Source: Caulobacter sp.
GTDB lineage: Bacteria; Pseudomonadota; Alphaproteobacteria; Caulobacterales; Caulobacteraceae
Length of the DNA: 64,000 bases
Assembly: GCF_017744445.1 (NCBI RefSeq)
Contig: NZ_JAGIBH010000014.1
Span: 62,001 to 126,000, forward strand
Direction of reading: 5' to 3'
Position numbers and translations under genes: made by a program. This document shows, piece after piece, positions 7,742 to 16,629 of this stretch (its first letter is position 1; every line of letters begins with the position of its first letter). Under the pieces are notes generated by a model. It had not been told where the DNA came from. It made no database searches and saw only the letters and a list, made by a program, of their open reading frames with translations.

Positions 7742-8703
7742 GTGCGAAAGGCGCTGGCCCGATCCAGCGCCGCTTCGGCCTCGCTGACCAGCCGCGCGAC
7801 GATCTCGGCGGCCGGCAGCACTTCGCGCACGCCGCCGGCGCTCTGGCCCATGGCGAAGCAGGACTTGTCGGGATCCAGCCCCTCGACCTGCCCGCCGATG
7901 CCGCCCATGGCGCCGTTGCGGATCGAGACCATGGCCTGCTGCGGGAACGGCTGGATGTCGGCCGACCGGCTCTCCCAGTCGTCGACATAGGGGTTCTTGC
8001 GCACCCGCATGGGCTTGCCCGAGTAGCAGCGGGTGCGGACGGTGTCCTCGTCGGCGGCTTCGAGGATCGCCTGGCGATAGAGGTCGCCGGCATGGGCTTC
8101 GGTCGAGGCGATGAAACGCGTGCCCATCCAGACGCCCTGGGCGCCCAGGGCTAATGACGCCGCGAGACCCCGGCCATCATGCAGACCGCCGGCGGCGACC
8201 ACCGGGATCTTCACGGCCTCCACGGCTTGGGCGACCAGCGGCAGGGTGCCGACGAGGCCGGTGTGACCCCCGCCTTCACCGCCCTGGCAGATGACGGCGT
8301 CGCAGCCGGCAGCTTCAGCCTTCACCGCGTGCTTCACGGCCCCGCAGACGACCATGACCTTCAGGCCGGCCTTCTTCAGGCGCTCGATGATCGGCAGCGG
8401 CACGCCCAGACCGGCGATGAAGGCGCTGGCGCCTTCCTCGATGATGACCTCGACGCTGGCGGTCAGGGCGTCGGGCGTGGCGGCCAGCAGGTCGACGCCG
8501 AACGGCTTGTCGGTCAGCTGGCGCACTTCCCGCATCTGAGCGCGGATGAAGTCCGGCGAGGTCCCGGCCATGCCCAGCACGCCATAGCCGCCGGCGTTCG
8601 ACACCGCCGCCGCCAGGGGGGCGTAGGAAACGCCGCCCATGCCGGCCAGCAGGATCGGATGCTGGATATCCAGAAGATCGCAGAGCGGCGTGCGCAGCCC
8701 CAT
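7738..8703 (-). CDS. Nitronate monooxygenase family FMN enzyme
   Basis: A 321-residue TIM-barrel flavoprotein related to 2-nitropropane dioxygenase. It has the N-terminal PILLAGMGGVSY loop, the phosphate-binding GGEGGGHTG segment in the middle (the His of GHTG is the usual catalytic base) and the AAGGLHDGRGLAA loop. The family oxidises alkyl nitronates such as propionate 3-nitronate. Its stop overlaps the convergent Crp-type gene by four bases. Confidence 0.9.
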   Translation of the reverse strand: MGLRTPLCDLLDIQHPILLAGMGGVSYAPLAAAVSNAGGYGVLGMAGTSPDFIRAQMREVRQLTDKPFGVDLLAATPDALTASVEVIIEEGASAFIAGLGVPLPIIERLKKAGLKVMVVCGAVKHAVKAEAAGCDAVICQGGEGGGHTGLVGTLPLVAQAVEAVKIPVVAAGGLHDGRGLAASLALGAQGVWMGTRFIASTEAHAGDLYRQAILEAADEDTVRTRCYSGKPMRVRKNPYVDDWESRSADIQPFPQQAMVSIRNGAMGGIGGQVEGLDPDKSCFAMGQSAGGVREVLPAAEIVARLVSEAEAALDRASAFRT

Positions 8704-8780
8704 GGCCGTTCCTCCCGTCGGTTTCCGGGAGGATTTCGGCCTCTGCTTAACCCGGCAAGCGTGCCGCGAGGTTAGCCGCC

Positions 8781-9563
8781 CTAGAAGATCGAGTATCCGC
8801 CGTCGATGACGATGGTCGTGCCCGACTGGTAGCTGGAGGCGTCCGAGGCCAGGTAGACCGCCATGCCGCCGAAGTCCTCGGGCTCGCCCCAGCGCCGGGC
8901 CGGGACGCGGGGGATGACCTTCTCGGCGAAGGCGGCGTTGCCCTGCGCGCCGGCCGTCATGTCGGTGGCGATCCAGCCCGGCAGGATGGCGTTGGCGCGC
9001 ACGCCGTAGCGGGCGTGCTCGACGGCCACCGACTTGATCATCGAGATCACCGCGCCCTTGGTTGCGGCATAGGCCTCGTTGCGGGCCGCGCCCTCGATGG
9101 CGGCCAGCGAGGCGATGCCGACCAGCGAACCGCCCGCGTCGCCGGCCTTGGCCCGCTCGACCATGTGGCGGCAGGCCTCGCGCAGGGTGAAGAAGACGCC
9201 GTCCAGATTGACCGACAGCACCTTGCGATAGGTCTCGGTCTTCATCTCGACGAACGAGGGCGAGCCGTAGCCGATGCCGGCATTGGCGAAGACGCTGTCC
9301 ACGCGGCCCATGGCGGCCACGGCCTCCTCCATGCCTTCGCGGACCTGGGCTTCGTCCGAGACATCGACGGTCTGGGCCTTCACGCGAACGCCCAAGGTCG
9401 TCAGCTGCTTTTCCGCCTCGAGATTGCGCTCGGGGTTGGAGCCCCAGATGACGATGTCGGCGCCGGCCTGCGCCATCGCCTTGGCCATGCCAAGGCCGAT
9501 GCCGCGATTGCCGCCGGTGACCAGGGCCACCTTGCCCAACAGGTTGAACGGCGCGTAGGCCAT
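8781..9563 (-). CDS. SDR family oxidoreductase
   Basis: A 260-residue classical short-chain dehydrogenase with cofactor motif TGGNRGIG (about residues 16-23), NAGIG, and the active site Ser in GIASLAA and Tyr-Lys in YAATK. The C-terminal YQSGTTIVIDGGYS is typical. It is probably NAD(P)-dependent, acting on a sugar, sugar-acid or hydroxyacyl substrate that the sequence does not define. The gene is 65 bp downstream of the site-2 protease gene on the same strand. Confidence 0.9.
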   Translation of the reverse strand: MAYAPFNLLGKVALVTGGNRGIGLGMAKAMAQAGADIVIWGSNPERNLEAEKQLTTLGVRVKAQTVDVSDEAQVREGMEEAVAAMGRVDSVFANAGIGYGSPSFVEMKTETYRKVLSVNLDGVFFTLREACRHMVERAKAGDAGGSLVGIASLAAIEGAARNEAYAATKGAVISMIKSVAVEHARYGVRANAILPGWIATDMTAGAQGNAAFAEKVIPRVPARRWGEPEDFGGMAVYLASDASSYQSGTTIVIDGGYSIF

Positions 9564-9627
9564 GGTCGTCCCTCCCTCATTCTTCTTGAAACGCTTGTTT
9601 GAAGAAGAAGCGGTCAGGCCGTCCCGG

Positions 9628-10389
9628 TCAAGAGCCCCAGAAGTGGAAGGCCTGCCAGCCGGCCCCGATCGCCGGCCGCGACACGCCCAGCAGGTCGGCG
9701 ATCGCCAGGGCCGCGCCGAAAATCAGGTTGCTGGCGCCAGGGACCCAGAAGATCAGGGCAAACAGCAGCAGGAAGCCGACCCGCTCGATCTTGACCATCT
9801 TCTCGCGGACGCCGTCGGGCAGGAACGGCCGGATGACGCCATAGCCGTCCAGGCCGGGGATCGGCAGCAGGTTCAGGACGAGGGCGCTGGCCTGCAGCAG
9901 GGCCAGCAGAGACAGGGCGTTGTACAGCGCCTCGGACGCGACGAACGGCAGGGCGACGGCCAGCACGATCAGCACCAGCAACGTCCCCAGCGGTCCGGCC
10001 AGCGAGGCCAGCGACCGCCAGCCCCTGGACCGCATCAGGTCCTCGCGCAGATAGACCGCGCCGCCCGGAAAGCCGATGCCGCCCAGGGCGAGGGCGATCA
10101 GCGGGAAGATGATGGTGGTGACCAGGTCCGAGTACTTGAGCGGGTCGAGGGTCAGATAGCCCTTCTCGACGATGGTCGTGTCGCCGGCCTTGTGAGCGAC
10201 GAAGGCGTGGCCGAACTCGTGGATGCCGACGCTGAGCACCCACGCCGCGGCGACGAAGGCGAAGGTCAGGATGCCGGCCGGCTGAACCTCGGCGGCCACC
10301 GCCCAGCCCAGGCCCACGCAGGCGGCGATCAGGATCAGGGCGTTCGGACTGATCGGGGTGCGCGGCGCGCGGGCTTCGATGACGGTCAT
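9628..10389 (-). CDS. Site-2 protease family (M50) membrane metalloprotease
   Basis: A 253-residue polytopic membrane protein with the zinc motif HEFGH at residues 57-61 inside a transmembrane helix and the second metal-site motif NLLPIPGLDG near residue 195. It lacks PDZ and CBS domains, so it belongs to the compact group of intramembrane proteases. The target is unknown. A longer reading of this region starting within the upstream repeat is spurious. Confidence 0.88.
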   Translation of the reverse strand: MTVIEARAPRTPISPNALILIAACVGLGWAVAAEVQPAGILTFAFVAAAWVLSVGIHEFGHAFVAHKAGDTTIVEKGYLTLDPLKYSDLVTTIIFPLIALALGGIGFPGGAVYLREDLMRSRGWRSLASLAGPLGTLLVLIVLAVALPFVASEALYNALSLLALLQASALVLNLLPIPGLDGYGVIRPFLPDGVREKMVKIERVGFLLLFALIFWVPGASNLIFGAALAIADLLGVSRPAIGAGWQAFHFWGS

Positions 10390-10439
10390 GGAGAAGATGT
10401 TGTTGAGCTTCGAGACAAGCGCAACCCTTTCCCCTCATC

Positions 10440-10580
10440 GCCTCCCTAGGCCTTGTGCCTAGGGCCCATGGTTCAACCCGCATAGTAGGTCAAAACTTGG
10501 CGAAGCATGGATGCGCGCACCAGCCCGGCGCCTCGGAGCCCGCCGCTGGCATGGGTCCTGGGCACAGGGCCCAGGAAAGC
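10440..10580. repeat. Bipartite palindromic element, copy B
   Basis: The left hairpin (10445-10463) is CCTAGGC-CTTGT-GCCTAGG followed by CCCATGG. The right arm (10557-10575, inverted) is CCTGGGC-CCTGT-GCCCAGG, so the A-T pair of the stem has changed to G-C on both sides. The outer inverted repeat is imperfect here. It lies in the leader of the site-2 protease gene, downstream of the NUDIX gene. Confidence 0.8.
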
Positions 10581-10595
10581 AGGAGTCTTTGAACC

Positions 10596-11018
10596 CTACA
10601 GGTGAGCGAACCGCTCAAACGTCTCTTCAATCACCCGCCGCGTCTCGTCCCATTCGACCATCGCCATGGCCTCGTCCAGGGTCACGAACTTCGCCTCGGC
10701 CGCGTCGTCACCGGCCACAGGCTCGCCGGACGTCCAGCGGGCGGCGTAGTCGATCATCACGTAGTGCCGGGTGATCTCGCCGGCCGGCCTTGCCGGAAAG
10801 ACGCCGTCGACCACGTCGAGCAAGCCCAGCAGTTCCGCGTCCACCCCGGTTTCTTCCTTCAGCTCGCGCAGGGCGGCGACCTCCAGGGTCTCGCCCCATT
10901 CCAGCCGGCCGCCGGGCAGGCTCCATTGGTTCAGGCGCGGCGGCTGGCCGCGCTTGATCAGCAGCACTTGGTCGCCCTTCAGGCAGACGACGCCGACAGT
11001 CGGGACGGGATTGCTCAT
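10596..11018 (-). CDS. NUDIX hydrolase
   Basis: A 140-residue NUDIX domain. The NUDIX box (GGRLEWGETLEVAALRELKE followed by ETGV) fits Gx5Ex7REUxEExGU exactly. The protein starts with VGVVCLKGDQVLLIKR, typical of ADP-ribose pyrophosphatase or housekeeping NUDIX enzymes; the substrate cannot be set. Its ATG overlaps the stop of the patatin gene (ATGA), showing coupling. A much longer frame reading upstream is an artefact within the patatin gene. Confidence 0.92.
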   Translation of the reverse strand: MSNPVPTVGVVCLKGDQVLLIKRGQPPRLNQWSLPGGRLEWGETLEVAALRELKEETGVDAELLGLLDVVDGVFPARPAGEITRHYVMIDYAARWTSGEPVAGDDAAEAKFVTLDEAMAMVEWDETRRVIEETFERFAHL

Positions 11019-12076
11019 GGGAATCCGACCTTCAGATCGACCGAGGACTTCACCCCGATACAGTTGCCGCAGTCGGTCAGCCAGGCTTCGGCTGCCTTGC
11101 GCCCGCGCTCTTTCAGGTCGGTCAGGAAGCTCCACTCGGTGTCGAACTTGGTCGACAGCGACAGATCCGCCAGCGGCTTGTCGGCCGTAATCGCGTGGAC
11201 CAGCATCCGGCGATAACGGCCCCGGGCGTTGTCCTTCAGCAGCCCCTCGTCCAGCAGCTTCTGCACGAAGCCGATGGCCCGCAGTTCCGAGGCCAGCGAG
11301 GCGTTGAAGGTGATCTCGTTCAGCCGGTCCATGATCTCGCCCGGCGTCTTGGGCGTCTCGTCGCGGACGAAGGGGTTCAGGCTGACGATCAGGATGTCGT
11401 CGGGCGTGTCGTCGTAGAACAGCGGCCACAGCGGCGGATTGGCCAGGAAACCGCCGTCCCAATAGGGCTCGCCGTCGATTTCCACGGCCTGGAAGACCTG
11501 GGGCAGGCAGGCGCTGGCCATGATGTGGCGGGCCGTCAGCTCGGTCTCGCGGAAGATCACCGACTTGCTGGTCCGCACCGCCGTGGCGGCGACATACAGC
11601 TTGATCGGGCTCTTCTCGCGGATCTGCTTGAAGGTGATCTCGGCTTCCAGCGTGTCGTGCAGCGGGTTCAGGTTGAACGGGTTGAACTCGTAGGGGCTGA
11701 GCGACAGGGCGAAGGTCTCGGCCATCCGCCAGCCGGGCGTGTTCTTGATCCAGTCGGCGCTGCCGCCGAAGGCCGACGTCCAGATCGAGGTGTCGCCAAA
11801 GACGTTGCGGCCGCCCTGGCGGTTCACCTGCCGCCAGAACGAGTCCAGCCGCTTCCTCGCCCCCGCCTTGCCGTCGTCGATCAGGCCCTGGGCCAGGCAG
11901 ACGGCGTTCATCGCCCCGGCCGAGGCGGCGGTGACGGCGCGGATCTCGATGTCGTCTTCCTCGAGCAGGCGGTCGAGGATGCCCCATTCGAAAGCGCCGT
12001 GGGCGCCGCCGCCCTGGAGGGCCAGGCTCAGCTGCCGGGGACCGGCGGGTTTCTTCTTGAAGGGGGGGATGGGCAC
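11015..12076 (-). CDS. Patatin-like phospholipase family protein
   Basis: A lipid acyl hydrolase of about 353 residues with the oxyanion loop LQGGGAHGAFEWG, a nucleophile elbow reading AASAGAMN (Ala replaces the first Gly of GxSxG) and the catalytic Asp in DGGFLANPP. A GTG at 12076 is preferred (VPIPPFKKK) because an upstream ATG at 12130 would overlap the preceding dehydrogenase by 44 bp; no strong ribosome site distinguishes them. It is in an operon with the dehydrogenase upstream and the NUDIX gene downstream. Confidence 0.85.
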   Translation of the reverse strand: MPIPPFKKKPAGPRQLSLALQGGGAHGAFEWGILDRLLEEDDIEIRAVTAASAGAMNAVCLAQGLIDDGKAGARKRLDSFWRQVNRQGGRNVFGDTSIWTSAFGGSADWIKNTPGWRMAETFALSLSPYEFNPFNLNPLHDTLEAEITFKQIREKSPIKLYVAATAVRTSKSVIFRETELTARHIMASACLPQVFQAVEIDGEPYWDGGFLANPPLWPLFYDDTPDDILIVSLNPFVRDETPKTPGEIMDRLNEITFNASLASELRAIGFVQKLLDEGLLKDNARGRYRRMLVHAITADKPLADLSLSTKFDTEWSFLTDLKERGRKAAEAWLTDCGNCIGVKSSVDLKVGFP

Positions 12077-12086
12077 GGAGCCCAGC

Positions 12087-12884
12087 CTATTGCGCCACCC
12101 AGCCGCCGTCGACCTGGAAGGCCGCGCCATTGGCCGAGGCCCCGGCGTCGGAGACCAGATACAGCAGCATGCCGGCCAGCTGGTCGAAGGTGACGAACTG
12201 CTTGGTCGGCTGGGCCGCCAGGATCACGTCCTTCATCACCGCGTCTTCACTGATGCCGCGGGCCTTGGCCTGGTCGGCGATCTGGGCCTCGACCAGCGGG
12301 GTCTTCACGAAGCCCGGGCAGATGGCGTTGCAGGTGATGCCGTCCTGGGCGACCTCGAGGGCGACGGTCTTGGTCAGGCCCATGATGCCGTGCTTGGCCG
12401 CCACATAGGCCGACTTGAACGGCGAGGCGACCAGCGCGTGGGCCGAGGCGATGTTGATGATCCGCCCGCGCCCCTGCTCCTTCATGATCGGCACCGCCGC
12501 CTTGGTGGCGTGGAAGGCCGAGGACAGGTTGATGGCGATGATCAGGTCCCACTTGTCGTCCGGGAACTCTTCGATCGGGGCCACGTGCTGGACGCCGGCG
12601 TTGTTCACGAGAATGTCCAGCTCGCCGAACTCGGCCTTGGCCGCGCGGACCATGTCGGCGATCTGATCGGGCTTGGTCATGTCGGCGCCGTGGTACAGCA
12701 CCTCGACGCCGTGCTTTTCGGCCATCTCGGCCCGGGCCCGCTCGATGGCGTTCATCTCGCCCAGGCCGTTCATGACGATGTTGCAGCCCTGGGCGGCGAG
12801 CGCGTCGGCCAGCGCATGGCCGATGCCGCTGGTAGACCCGGTGACGATGGCGACTTGACCCTGCAAACCGAAATCGACGGCCAT
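12087..12884 (-). CDS. bdhA: 3-hydroxybutyrate dehydrogenase
   Basis: A 265-residue SDR with TGSTSGIG, NNAGVQHVAPIEEFP and active site SAHALV-YVAAK. The VQHVAPIEEFPDDKW segment and the C-terminal GAAFQVDGGWVAQ are hallmarks of bacterial 3-hydroxybutyrate dehydrogenase, which interconverts (R)-3-hydroxybutyrate and acetoacetate in polyhydroxybutyrate turnover. The ATG at 12884 is chosen because TTAGGAG lies 6 nt upstream; the adjacent GTG is too close. Pairing with a patatin-type lipase suggests a lipid or storage-polymer context, which is inferred. Confidence 0.9.
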   Translation of the reverse strand: MAVDFGLQGQVAIVTGSTSGIGHALADALAAQGCNIVMNGLGEMNAIERARAEMAEKHGVEVLYHGADMTKPDQIADMVRAAKAEFGELDILVNNAGVQHVAPIEEFPDDKWDLIIAINLSSAFHATKAAVPIMKEQGRGRIINIASAHALVASPFKSAYVAAKHGIMGLTKTVALEVAQDGITCNAICPGFVKTPLVEAQIADQAKARGISEDAVMKDVILAAQPTKQFVTFDQLAGMLLYLVSDAGASANGAAFQVDGGWVAQ

Positions 12885-12982
12885 CACGCGCTCCTAAGGC
12901 AACGCCCCAATGATATTGCAACGCAACATATAGCTCGCCATTGCGAGAGGCGAGCCCTTATTAAATTCATCAGTAGATGAAA

Positions 12983-13750
12983 TTATGGCTGCGGGCGAGC
13001 GAAAACCCAGTCGGCCTCGGTCGAGAGATCGGCGCGGAAGCCATAGCCGTCCAGATTGAAGCTTTTCAGCCCCTCGGCGCGGTCGATGCGGTTGTCGATG
13101 GCGTAGCGCGCCATGCGGCCGCGCGCCTTCTTGGCGAAGAAGCCCAGCACCCGCAGTTCGTTGCCCTTCTCTTCCTTGAAGTGGCAGGTCACGACCGGCA
13201 GCTTCAGGGCCTTGGCGTCGACGGCGCCGAAATATTCCTGGCTGGCCAGGTTCACCAGGGTCGGATCGGTCTGGCCCTCGGCAGCGGCGTTCAGGGTCTT
13301 GGAGATCGTCTCGCCCCAAAAGTCGTAGAGGTTCGAGCCCTTCTTGGTCTTCAGCCGCGTGCCCATCTCCAGGCGGTAGGGCTGCAAGGCGTCGAACGGG
13401 CGCAGCACGCCGTACAGGCCCGACAGAATCCGCAGGTGATCCTGGGTCCATTCCAGGGCCGGGCGATCCAGTTCACGGGCGGCCAGGCCCCCATAGACGT
13501 CGCCATTGAAGGCGATGACGGCTTGCAGGCCCTCTTCCAGCTCGGAGTCGAAGGCCTGGAAGCGCTCGCGGTTCAGCTTGGCCAGGGCGTCGCTGATGTG
13601 CATCAGGCGCTTGAGGTCAGCGGCCGTCAGCTTGCGCGTGACCTTGGCCAGTTCGGCGATCTGGGCTTTGAGTTCCGGCGTCGTCAGGGGCAGGGCCTGG
13701 GCGGGCGCGGTGAAGTCCAGCGACTTGGCGGGCGAGATGACCATCAGCAT
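12983..13750 (-). CDS. yaaA: YaaA family peroxide-stress protein (DUF328)
   Basis: A 255-residue protein starting MLMVISPAKSLDF and containing FNGDVYGGL, LSGLYGVLRPFD and GTRL, all conserved YaaA blocks. In E. coli YaaA lowers free intracellular iron and limits Fenton damage during H2O2 stress. It is divergent from the RTX gene, with 140 bp between start codons. Confidence 0.93.
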   Translation of the reverse strand: MLMVISPAKSLDFTAPAQALPLTTPELKAQIAELAKVTRKLTAADLKRLMHISDALAKLNRERFQAFDSELEEGLQAVIAFNGDVYGGLAARELDRPALEWTQDHLRILSGLYGVLRPFDALQPYRLEMGTRLKTKKGSNLYDFWGETISKTLNAAAEGQTDPTLVNLASQEYFGAVDAKALKLPVVTCHFKEEKGNELRVLGFFAKKARGRMARYAIDNRIDRAEGLKSFNLDGYGFRADLSTEADWVFARPQP

Positions 13751-13892
13751 GGTCGGGGAGATAGAGGGTTCGGAGCAGCTTCGCTAGCGGGAGGCGAAAT
13801 AGACCGTCGTCCGCCGAACGGAGGCATTGACCGCAATCTCTGGCTCGGTCTACGCCGACGGCTCAACCTTGGCTGTTTGGGGGCAAGCCCGG

Positions 13893-15473
13893 ATGACGAT
13901 CGTCAACGGTACGTCGGGCGACGATAGGATCGAGCAGAACCAGGCGCTGGACTCTGACATCCGCGCCGGCGCGGGCGCCGACTACATCTCGGCCTATATC
14001 GGCGACTATAACACGGTCACGATCGACGCGGGCGACGGCGACGACACCATCATCGTCAACAGCTATCGGATCGCGGCCCTGACCGCCCACGGCGGCGCGG
14101 GCAACGACACCTTCAAGCTCTACGATGGCGGCGTGGTCTATGGCGGCGCCGGCGCCGACACCTTCGCGGTGATGTACAACCGGCCGGCGCCATTCCAGAT
14201 CATGGACTTCTCGCCGGAGGACAAGATCGACCTGTCCGCGCTGCTGATCAATCGCGAACCCGGCTATGACCCCTTCGCCGGAAAGCTGATGCGGCTGGCC
14301 CAGCTGGGGCCTGACACGGTGCTGCAGTACAACAGCGGCGCGAACAGCTGGAACAGCCTGGCCGTCCTGGCGAATGTCGACGCCACATCGCTGACCGCGG
14401 CGCAGCTGGGCTTCACGCCCGTGATCACGCCCCAGACCTTCGCGACCCTGCGTGTTCTCAACCCCACGGTCATGGAAGGCGGCCGGGTGAACATCGAGGT
14501 GACCCTGTCGTCGCCCCTGACCCGGAGCACGCTGATTTCCGGCCCCACGGACGAGCGCTACCCGTCCAATGGCGGCGTCTCGAGCGGCTTCGCCGTCCAA
14601 GGCGCGGCGGGTCAGAGCGTTTTCCAGTTCTCGTTCAATGTCAGCGAGAACGGACACAACGGTCATGGATGGGTCACGATCGGACTGACGAGCTTCTTTG
14701 AGCGGTTCTATCCGGACCCGCGCGCGGCGTCCTACGATCTGCGCCTCGACATCGTCGACAATGACGCCAACGGCTTCAGCGTCCTCATTCCCAGCGGCTA
14801 CGCCAGCTACACCGCCATCACCCGCCTGCCGGACGTGCGCCCCGAGGACAAGGAGGCCGTGTCCCCGATCCCGAACGAGCGCGCCAACCTGTCGACGCGC
14901 GAGATGGTCCAGGTCTTCGAAAAATTCGCCCTGGGCACGACCTCCGTCGCCCTGACCGCCTATCAGTTCTTCACCGGCAAAATCCCGACCGAAAAGGGCA
15001 TCGACTATCTGGTCGCCCCGACCGGGCCCAACCCAAACAATCTCAACAGCGCCTACTACCAGTCGTTCAATCTCGAAAACCGCTACATCAACTTCGCCGT
15101 CAATCTGGGCAAGGTTGGCGAAGGGCGGGCGCAGTTCGAGGCCAAGTACGGCGCGATGAGCCTGTTCGACGCCACGCGCGAGGCCTACAGGACGATCTTC
15201 GGCGGCGCCGCGCCGACCGACGACAAGGTCCACGCCCTGATCGACACGCGCATCGACTATTTCGCCAGCTACGGCGGCGACGGCGCGAACGGGATCGGGA
15301 CCAAGGCGGCCATGATCGGCTGGCTGCTGGCCGAGGCCGAGAAGGCGGGGGTCGGCGCCTATGCGCGCGCGGTCGAGACCTTCTATCTCGACCTGACCGA
15401 CGGCAGCGCCCACTTCAACGTCGACCTGATCGGCGTCTACGGCCCCGGGACCTTCCTCGACCAGATGAACTGA
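13893..15473 (+). CDS. Secreted RTX protein with Calx-beta-like domain and RsaA-like C-terminal module
   Basis: About 526 residues from the ATG at 13893, which gives the usual RTX start (TIVNGTSGDD); a TTG at 13827 has GGAGG only 2 nt away. Residues 6-115 hold RTX-type calcium repeats (GAGADYI, GDGDDTI, GGAGNDTF, GGAGADTF). Residues about 180-295 look like a Calx-beta domain ending in DIVDND. From about 330 to the end (TAYQFFTG, LNSAYYQSF, ENRYINFAVNLG) the sequence resembles the N-terminal part of Caulobacter RsaA as I remember it, a region linked to LPS anchoring. No Sec signal is present, so type I secretion is expected. No transporter genes lie nearby. Confidence 0.8.
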   Translation: MTIVNGTSGDDRIEQNQALDSDIRAGAGADYISAYIGDYNTVTIDAGDGDDTIIVNSYRIAALTAHGGAGNDTFKLYDGGVVYGGAGADTFAVMYNRPAPFQIMDFSPEDKIDLSALLINREPGYDPFAGKLMRLAQLGPDTVLQYNSGANSWNSLAVLANVDATSLTAAQLGFTPVITPQTFATLRVLNPTVMEGGRVNIEVTLSSPLTRSTLISGPTDERYPSNGGVSSGFAVQGAAGQSVFQFSFNVSENGHNGHGWVTIGLTSFFERFYPDPRAASYDLRLDIVDNDANGFSVLIPSGYASYTAITRLPDVRPEDKEAVSPIPNERANLSTREMVQVFEKFALGTTSVALTAYQFFTGKIPTEKGIDYLVAPTGPNPNNLNSAYYQSFNLENRYINFAVNLGKVGEGRAQFEAKYGAMSLFDATREAYRTIFGGAAPTDDKVHALIDTRIDYFASYGGDGANGIGTKAAMIGWLLAEAEKAGVGAYARAVETFYLDLTDGSAHFNVDLIGVYGPGTFLDQMN

Positions 15474-15477
15474 GTCC

Positions 15478-16224
15478 CTAGATCAGCGTCAGCACCAGCG
15501 GCCCGTTCCGCGTCGCCACCAGGGTATGCTCGTACTGCACCGTCGCCTGGCGCTGGGGCGGGCGCAGGGTCCAGCCGTCGTCCAGTTCCTCGACCCAGTC
15601 GGCGCCCAGCGACAGGAACGGCTCGATGGTGAAGACCAGACCTTCGGGGATGGTGCGGCGGTCGCGGGGCTCGTACCAGGTCGGGATCTCGCGCGGGTCG
15701 TCGTGCAGCGAGCGGCCGACGCCGTGGCTGGCCAGGTTGCGGACCAGGCTGTAGCCGTTCTTGTCGGCGAAGGTCTCGATCGAGCGGCCGATCTCGTTCA
15801 GCCGCGCGCCGGGCCGCACGGCCCGAATGCCGGCCCACATCGCCCGGCGACCGTCGCGGCACAGGCGCTCGACGCGCTTGGTCACCGGCGGCACCGCGAA
15901 GCTGGCGCCCGTATCGCCATAGTAGCCGTCCAGCTCGGCCGAGACGTCGATATTGATCAGGTCGCCGGCCTTGACCACCACCTCACCCGGAATGCCGTGG
16001 GCGCAGTCTGGCCCCACCGAGATGCAGGTCGCGCCCGGGAAGTTGTAGGTCAGCTCCGGCGCCGAACGCGCGCCTTCCTTTTCCAGCAGGGCGCGGCCGA
16101 AATCGTCCAGCTCGCGGGTCGTCATGCCCGGCTCCAGGGCCTCGCCCATGGCCGCCAGGGTTCGGGCCACCAGATTGCCGACCGCGCGCAGTTTCTCCAG
16201 CTGGTCTTCGTTCTCGATGGTCAT
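15478..16224 (-). CDS. map: Type I methionine aminopeptidase
   Basis: A 248-residue pita-bread metalloprotease that removes N-terminal Met from nascent proteins. All five metal ligands are visible: Asp in NIDVSAELDG and GDTG, His in HGVGRSLH, Glu in TIEPF and Glu in QYEHT. Length matches the bacterial type I enzyme. It is convergent with the RTX gene, the two stop codons being 4 bp apart. Confidence 0.95.
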   Translation of the reverse strand: MTIENEDQLEKLRAVGNLVARTLAAMGEALEPGMTTRELDDFGRALLEKEGARSAPELTYNFPGATCISVGPDCAHGIPGEVVVKAGDLINIDVSAELDGYYGDTGASFAVPPVTKRVERLCRDGRRAMWAGIRAVRPGARLNEIGRSIETFADKNGYSLVRNLASHGVGRSLHDDPREIPTWYEPRDRRTIPEGLVFTIEPFLSLGADWVEELDDGWTLRPPQRQATVQYEHTLVATRNGPLVLTLI

Positions 16225-16299
16225 GGCGGTCTCCTTGGCGAGTACGATGTCGGCTTAGATAGGTTGGCGCAACGCCTCCGTCCCGGCTATCAGCGAGGG

Positions 16300-16629
16300 A
16301 TGAGCAACACCCTGGGCCTGCTGGCCGCCCTTCTCTGGCCGCTGCCGATGATCACGGCCCTGTTCTTCGTCCTGCGCGACAGGACGCTGAAATATCGCAT
16401 CGTGTTCGCGGTGATGAGCTTCGTCGGGGTTGGGGCCTTCTGGATGGAAGCCTCCACCGGCAAGTGGGGCTTCGTGCCCATGGCGATCAGCCTGATGCCC
16501 AACGTGCAGCCCGGCTTCTACAAGGCCACGATCCCGGTCGGCGCGTTCGCCGTGCTGACGGTGCTGTACCTGCGGGCCCGCAAGCGCGCAGCGGCGGCTG
16601 CTGCTAAAACAGCACCCGCGGATTCATGA
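16300..16629 (+). CDS. Hypothetical small membrane protein
   Basis: A 109-residue protein with three hydrophobic helices (LGLLAALLWPLPMITALFFV; IVFAVMSFVGVGAFW; GAFAVLTVLYL) and an Ala/Lys-rich tail. The ATG at 16300 follows GCGAGGG. A region between helices 2 and 3 (GKWGFVPMAISLMPNVQPGF) is probably a loop. The 3' end overlaps the convergent flavoenzyme gene by 26 bp. Family not recognised. Confidence 0.7.
   Translation: MSNTLGLLAALLWPLPMITALFFVLRDRTLKYRIVFAVMSFVGVGAFWMEASTGKWGFVPMAISLMPNVQPGFYKATIPVGAFAVLTVLYLRARKRAAAAAAKTAPADS

Noticed and set aside
8741..8780. TTAACCC upstream of nitronate monooxygenase as a CtrA site
   Set aside because: Only one half site; the second TTAA is missing at the 7-bp spacing.
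9614..10483. A frame overlapping the site-2 protease and starting in the repeat
   Set aside because: Its first residues are translated repeat sequence and the rest is out of frame with the protease.
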